From Pseudonocardia sp. (GTDB lineage: Bacteria > Actinomycetota > Actinomycetes > Mycobacteriales > Pseudonocardiaceae), in the NCBI RefSeq assembly GCF_029263155.1, contig NZ_JAJCYB010000014.1:1-61733 (forward strand): a DNA stretch of 61,733 nucleotides. Direction: 5' to 3'. Positions 59,694-61,733 of this stretch are shown here, one piece after another; positions within the stretch are counted from its first letter, which is position 1, and every line of letters starts with the position of its first letter. Below the pieces are notes generated by a model, which made no database searches, had not been told where the DNA came from, and saw only the letters and a program-made list of their open reading frames with translations. Made by a program: the position numbers and the translations under genes.

Positions 59694-60097
59694 GCCACCC
59701 ACCGCTCCCAGGAGCGGTTCGTCGCCCGAGTGGAGGCGTCGTTCTGGCACGCGGGTTCCCCGAGCCCCACGACGGCGCGCCACTGGTGCCGTGGATGCGC
59801 ATGATCACCGCCGACGGCGAGCCCGCGGGGTTCGTGATGCTCGCCGAGCCGACGCCCTCCTCGCCCGAGCCCTACCTGTGGCGGCTGTTGCTCGACCGCC
59901 GCCACCAGCGACGCGGCATCGGCGCCCGCGTCATCGAGCAGCTGGGCGCGGAGTTGCACGGACAGGGCCACGACACGCTCACGACCAGCTGGGCGGAGGG
60001 CCCGGGCGGGCCCGAGCCCTTATACCGCGGCCTCGGGTTCGTCCCCACCGGGGAGATCGACAACGGCGAGACCGTGGCAGCCCTGAAGCTGAGATGA
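59694..60097 (+). pseudogene. Truncated and frameshifted GNAT acetyltransferase
   Basis: SQERFVARVEASFWHAG (59706-59756) is in one frame and continues as PEPHDGAPLVPWMRM then ADGEPAGFVML in another (from about 59759). Together they match the start of SpeG-like GNATs (GQERFV...PW.R...ADGEPVGFVML). A one-base change near the GGGTTCCCC run at 59753-59761 would restore the frame. The first 20 or so residues are missing at the junction. The acetyl-CoA site RRHQRRGIGARVIEQL and LYRGLGFVPTGEI remain intact. ATG 59795 could still give a 100-residue product. Confidence 0.65.
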
Positions 60098-60359
60098 GCA
60101 GACGGGCGAGTCCGGGCTCGCGCGCTCGACGGCGTTGTGCGCGCCGCCGGCGGCGCGCAGACGGCCGTCCGGTGTGCGAGACGCCACCGGGCGCGCGGGG
60201 CCGCGCCGCACTCACGCGTGCTCCATCACCAGCACCCGCCAGGCCGGGTCGGCCGGCCGCCGGGTTTCCGCGGCTCCCGCGCCGCGGCCGGGTCCAGGCA
60301 GGCACTCGATCACGGCGAGGGCCTGCTCCGCGACGCTCGTTGTCCGGCCCCCGCCGCGG

Positions 60360-60840
60360 GGAAGGATCGCCTCCCGGAGATCAGCGGGGCGGCCAGCCCG
60401 GTGCCGCCCTGCCGCATCAACGACACGTGCAGCTCGATCAGTCGCGCGGTGGCCTCGGCGATCTACGCCTTGGTGACGCGCCGCGCGAGCCCCACCGTCG
60501 CGCGACTCGATCGCGTCCACGACCCAGCGGAGCTTCACGACGGTGGCCGCCAGCTCGTCCGCGGTACGCGGTGCACCCCGGCGCAGCTGACCCGGCTCGG
60601 CCTGCAGCTCGATCTCCTGCCGTGTGAGCCGCACGGACTGGGCGGTGGCCGCCACCTCGAAGCAGAGGCGACTCTCGATCTGCCGCTGCTCGGTGCCCTC
60701 GCCCGCAGCGGCGAGCCGCCCCAGGATCTCGCGCAGCCGGGCGATCTCCGACGAGGTGGCCCGCTCGGCCGACAGCCGCGCTACCGTGCCGCCGACCATG
60801 CCCAGGTTCTCCTGACCGATCGCTGCGCGTTTCCCACCCG
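60360..60840 (-). pseudogene. Broken GntR/FadR-type regulator (FCD domain remnant)
   Basis: VARLSAERATSSEIARLREIL, then IESRLCFEVAATAQSVRLTRQEI and LQAEPGQL (about 60790-60590) match the FCD ligand-binding domain of FadR-subfamily GntR regulators. After WVVDAIESRDG the frame breaks: ARRVTKA, stop TAG at 60463-60465, IAEATARLIELHVSLMRQGG continues the domain in another frame. The N-terminal winged helix is missing. Two lesions plus truncation mark it as a pseudogene. Confidence 0.7.
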
Positions 60841-60877
60841 CAGATGAGTTCTGGAGGGTCGGGGGGTCTACTCCCCC

Positions 60878-61432
60878 ATGGGCACTCTGAGCTACACGAT
60901 GAGCATCTCCCTCGACGGCTACATCGAGGACCGGTCCGGCGGCATCGCCTTCTCCGACCCGGACGAGGAGTGGCACCGCTTCGCCAACGAGCAGACCCGC
61001 GAGACGGCGGTGTTCCTGTTCGGCCGCGGCCTCTACGAGGTCATGGAGGACTTCTGGACGGCGCCGGAGCGGGCCGACGGGCCCGAGGTGGAGGCCGAGT
61101 TCGCCCGGTTGTACGCCGCGGTACCGCGGATCGTGTTCTCCGACTCGCTGGAGTCGGTCGCGCCCGGGTGCCGGTTGGTCCGCCGCGCCGACGCGATCGA
61201 CGAGGTCGTCCGGCTCAAGGAAGAGACCGACGGCGACCTGGGCGTCGGCGGCGCCGGTCTGGCCGCGTCGCTGCTGGACCTGATCGACGAGTTCCGGCCG
61301 AGTGTGGTGCCGACGTTCCTCGGCGGCGGCAAACCGTACTTCCCGCTCGGCGCCGACCTGCGGCTGCGGCTGGTCGAGCAACGCGCCTTTCGCGGCGGCA
61401 CCGTGTACCTGCGCTACGAGCGGATCCGCTGA
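60878..61432 (+). CDS. RibD/dihydrofolate-reductase-fold protein
   Basis: A 184-residue protein from ATG 60878. YTMSISLDGYIEDRSGGIAFSDP is the conserved N-terminus, ETAVFLFGRGLYEVMEDFW the cofactor segment, and DLGVGGAGLAASLLDLIDEF and PTFLGGGKPYFP the C-terminal signature of the RibD C-terminal/YyaP-like family. These proteins bind NADPH; substrates are mostly unknown. It is the only intact gene in the degenerate right end of the window. Confidence 0.9.
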   Translation: MGTLSYTMSISLDGYIEDRSGGIAFSDPDEEWHRFANEQTRETAVFLFGRGLYEVMEDFWTAPERADGPEVEAEFARLYAAVPRIVFSDSLESVAPGCRLVRRADAIDEVVRLKEETDGDLGVGGAGLAASLLDLIDEFRPSVVPTFLGGGKPYFPLGADLRLRLVEQRAFRGGTVYLRYERIR

Positions 61433-61466
61433 GCGGTCGCGGTTGCCGGCGGCGTCCACGAAGATT

Positions 61467-61706
61467 TCAGGCGGCGTGGTGGGTGGGTGGTCTGCGTCGT
61501 GGGGTCTGGTCCTGGTCGATCCAGCGGGGTGGGACGAACTCCGGGAGCCCGTCGCGGATCCGTACGACCCATTCCGAGTGGTGCAGCAGCCGATGGTGAG
61601 TCGGCGGCGGGAATCTCACCCGCCGCCGCTCGTAGAACCGTGCTTGACACTCTCGTGTCACACGGCTCCCGTTACCGAACCACTCGGCAGCGCACCATGC
61701 CGCCAA
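61467..61706 (-). pseudogene. C-terminal remnant of a 13E12/DUF222-type HNH endonuclease
   Basis: HHRLLHHSEWVVRIRDGLPEF and VPPRWIDQDQTPRRRPP (about 61602-61475) are the conserved end of the DUF222/HNH (13E12 repeat) proteins common in actinobacteria. The residues before it (MAAWCAAEW...ERRR) do not fit, so the domain is cut at about 61605, where GGCGGCGGG / CCCGCCGCC (61603-61627) forms a hairpin. Convergent with the RibD-like gene. Confidence 0.6.
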
Positions 61707-61733
61707 TGCGCGAAGATTCCCGGTTGATCTGCG

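Noticed and set aside
60212..61459. Long minus-strand frame covering the RibD-like gene
   Set aside because: The part over 60878-61432 is antisense to a gene with clear motifs; only the segment below 60840 holds a real (broken) FCD domain.
1..61733. CRISPR array, rRNA operon, prophage or complete insertion sequence
   Set aside because: No regularly spaced identical repeats with unique spacers, no rRNA signature and no intact transposase or phage structural gene was found; the five-unit array has degenerate units and no spacer-repeat pattern.

Overview
The window is a chromosomal segment of a very GC-rich actinobacterium. Codon use, leaderless or GTG/TTG-started genes, an MftR-type regulator, an ECF41 sigma factor, choice-of-anchor P and NBR1-Ig-like envelope proteins and a 13E12-type HNH remnant all fit the Pseudonocardiaceae, most likely Pseudonocardia (inference; no rRNA gene is present to settle it). 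The density is typical of a core/accessory mix: about 50 intact genes, three tRNAs, no phage, no CRISPR and no complete insertion sequence.

Layout. 0-9 kb: prim-pol-like protein, epimerase, Pro/Ala-rich secreted protein, MftR-like TetR regulator, membrane diguanylate cyclase, Asp-tailed lipoprotein, the ECF41 sigma factor with its carboxymuconolactone-decarboxylase-family partner, and a DUF3159 membrane protein. 8.9-9.3 kb: tRNA-Glu, tRNA-Asp, tRNA-Phe on the minus strand. 9.3-13.6 kb: small proteins, a metal chaperone and a GbsR-regulated ABC exporter. 13.7-20.2 kb: SGNH lipoprotein, propionyl-CoA synthetase, class F sortase-like protein that has lost its catalytic cysteine, 3Fe-4S ferredoxin, acyl-CoA ligase. 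20.2-30 kb: MFS exporter, a tandem palindromic array, SDR, serine hydrolase, GNAT, HrpA helicase, and an AbiEi/DUF559 gene bracketed by two related hairpins.

30-36 kb is a coherent polyol/sugar-uptake locus: solute-binding lipoprotein, two permeases and a zinc dehydrogenase on the minus strand, divergent from a SorC regulator overlapping an APH-fold kinase; palindromic operators lie in the divergent promoter. No ATPase is encoded, so a shared MsiK-type ATPase is expected elsewhere. 36-44.4 kb: acyl-CoA dehydrogenase, rhodanese plus cysteine dioxygenase, acetoacetate-decarboxylase-family protein, lipase, a membrane-anchored repeat protein, MalQ, and an S4 RNA-binding protein.

44.5-48.3 kb is an envelope region: a choice-of-anchor P protein that ends exactly at LPVTG, and two paralogous L,D-transpeptidases flanking a threonine-dehydratase-like gene. 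48.8-58 kb: MarR-controlled ABC exporter, epoxide hydrolase opposite a WYL regulator, a large LuxR-type ATPase regulator and a PaaK-like ligase. The right end (59.4-61.7 kb) is a gene graveyard: a truncated membrane gene head-to-head with a frameshifted acetyltransferase, a broken FCD-type GntR regulator, and an HNH endonuclease tail, around one intact RibD/DHFR-like gene.

The most unusual content is non-coding or degenerate: several families of palindromic repeats (one also inside hrpA), clear self-operators next to four regulators, a recurrent CGATCGGGTGA-type motif in front of envelope genes, and the paired oddity of a Cys-to-Ser sortase and a sorting signal lacking its membrane anchor.
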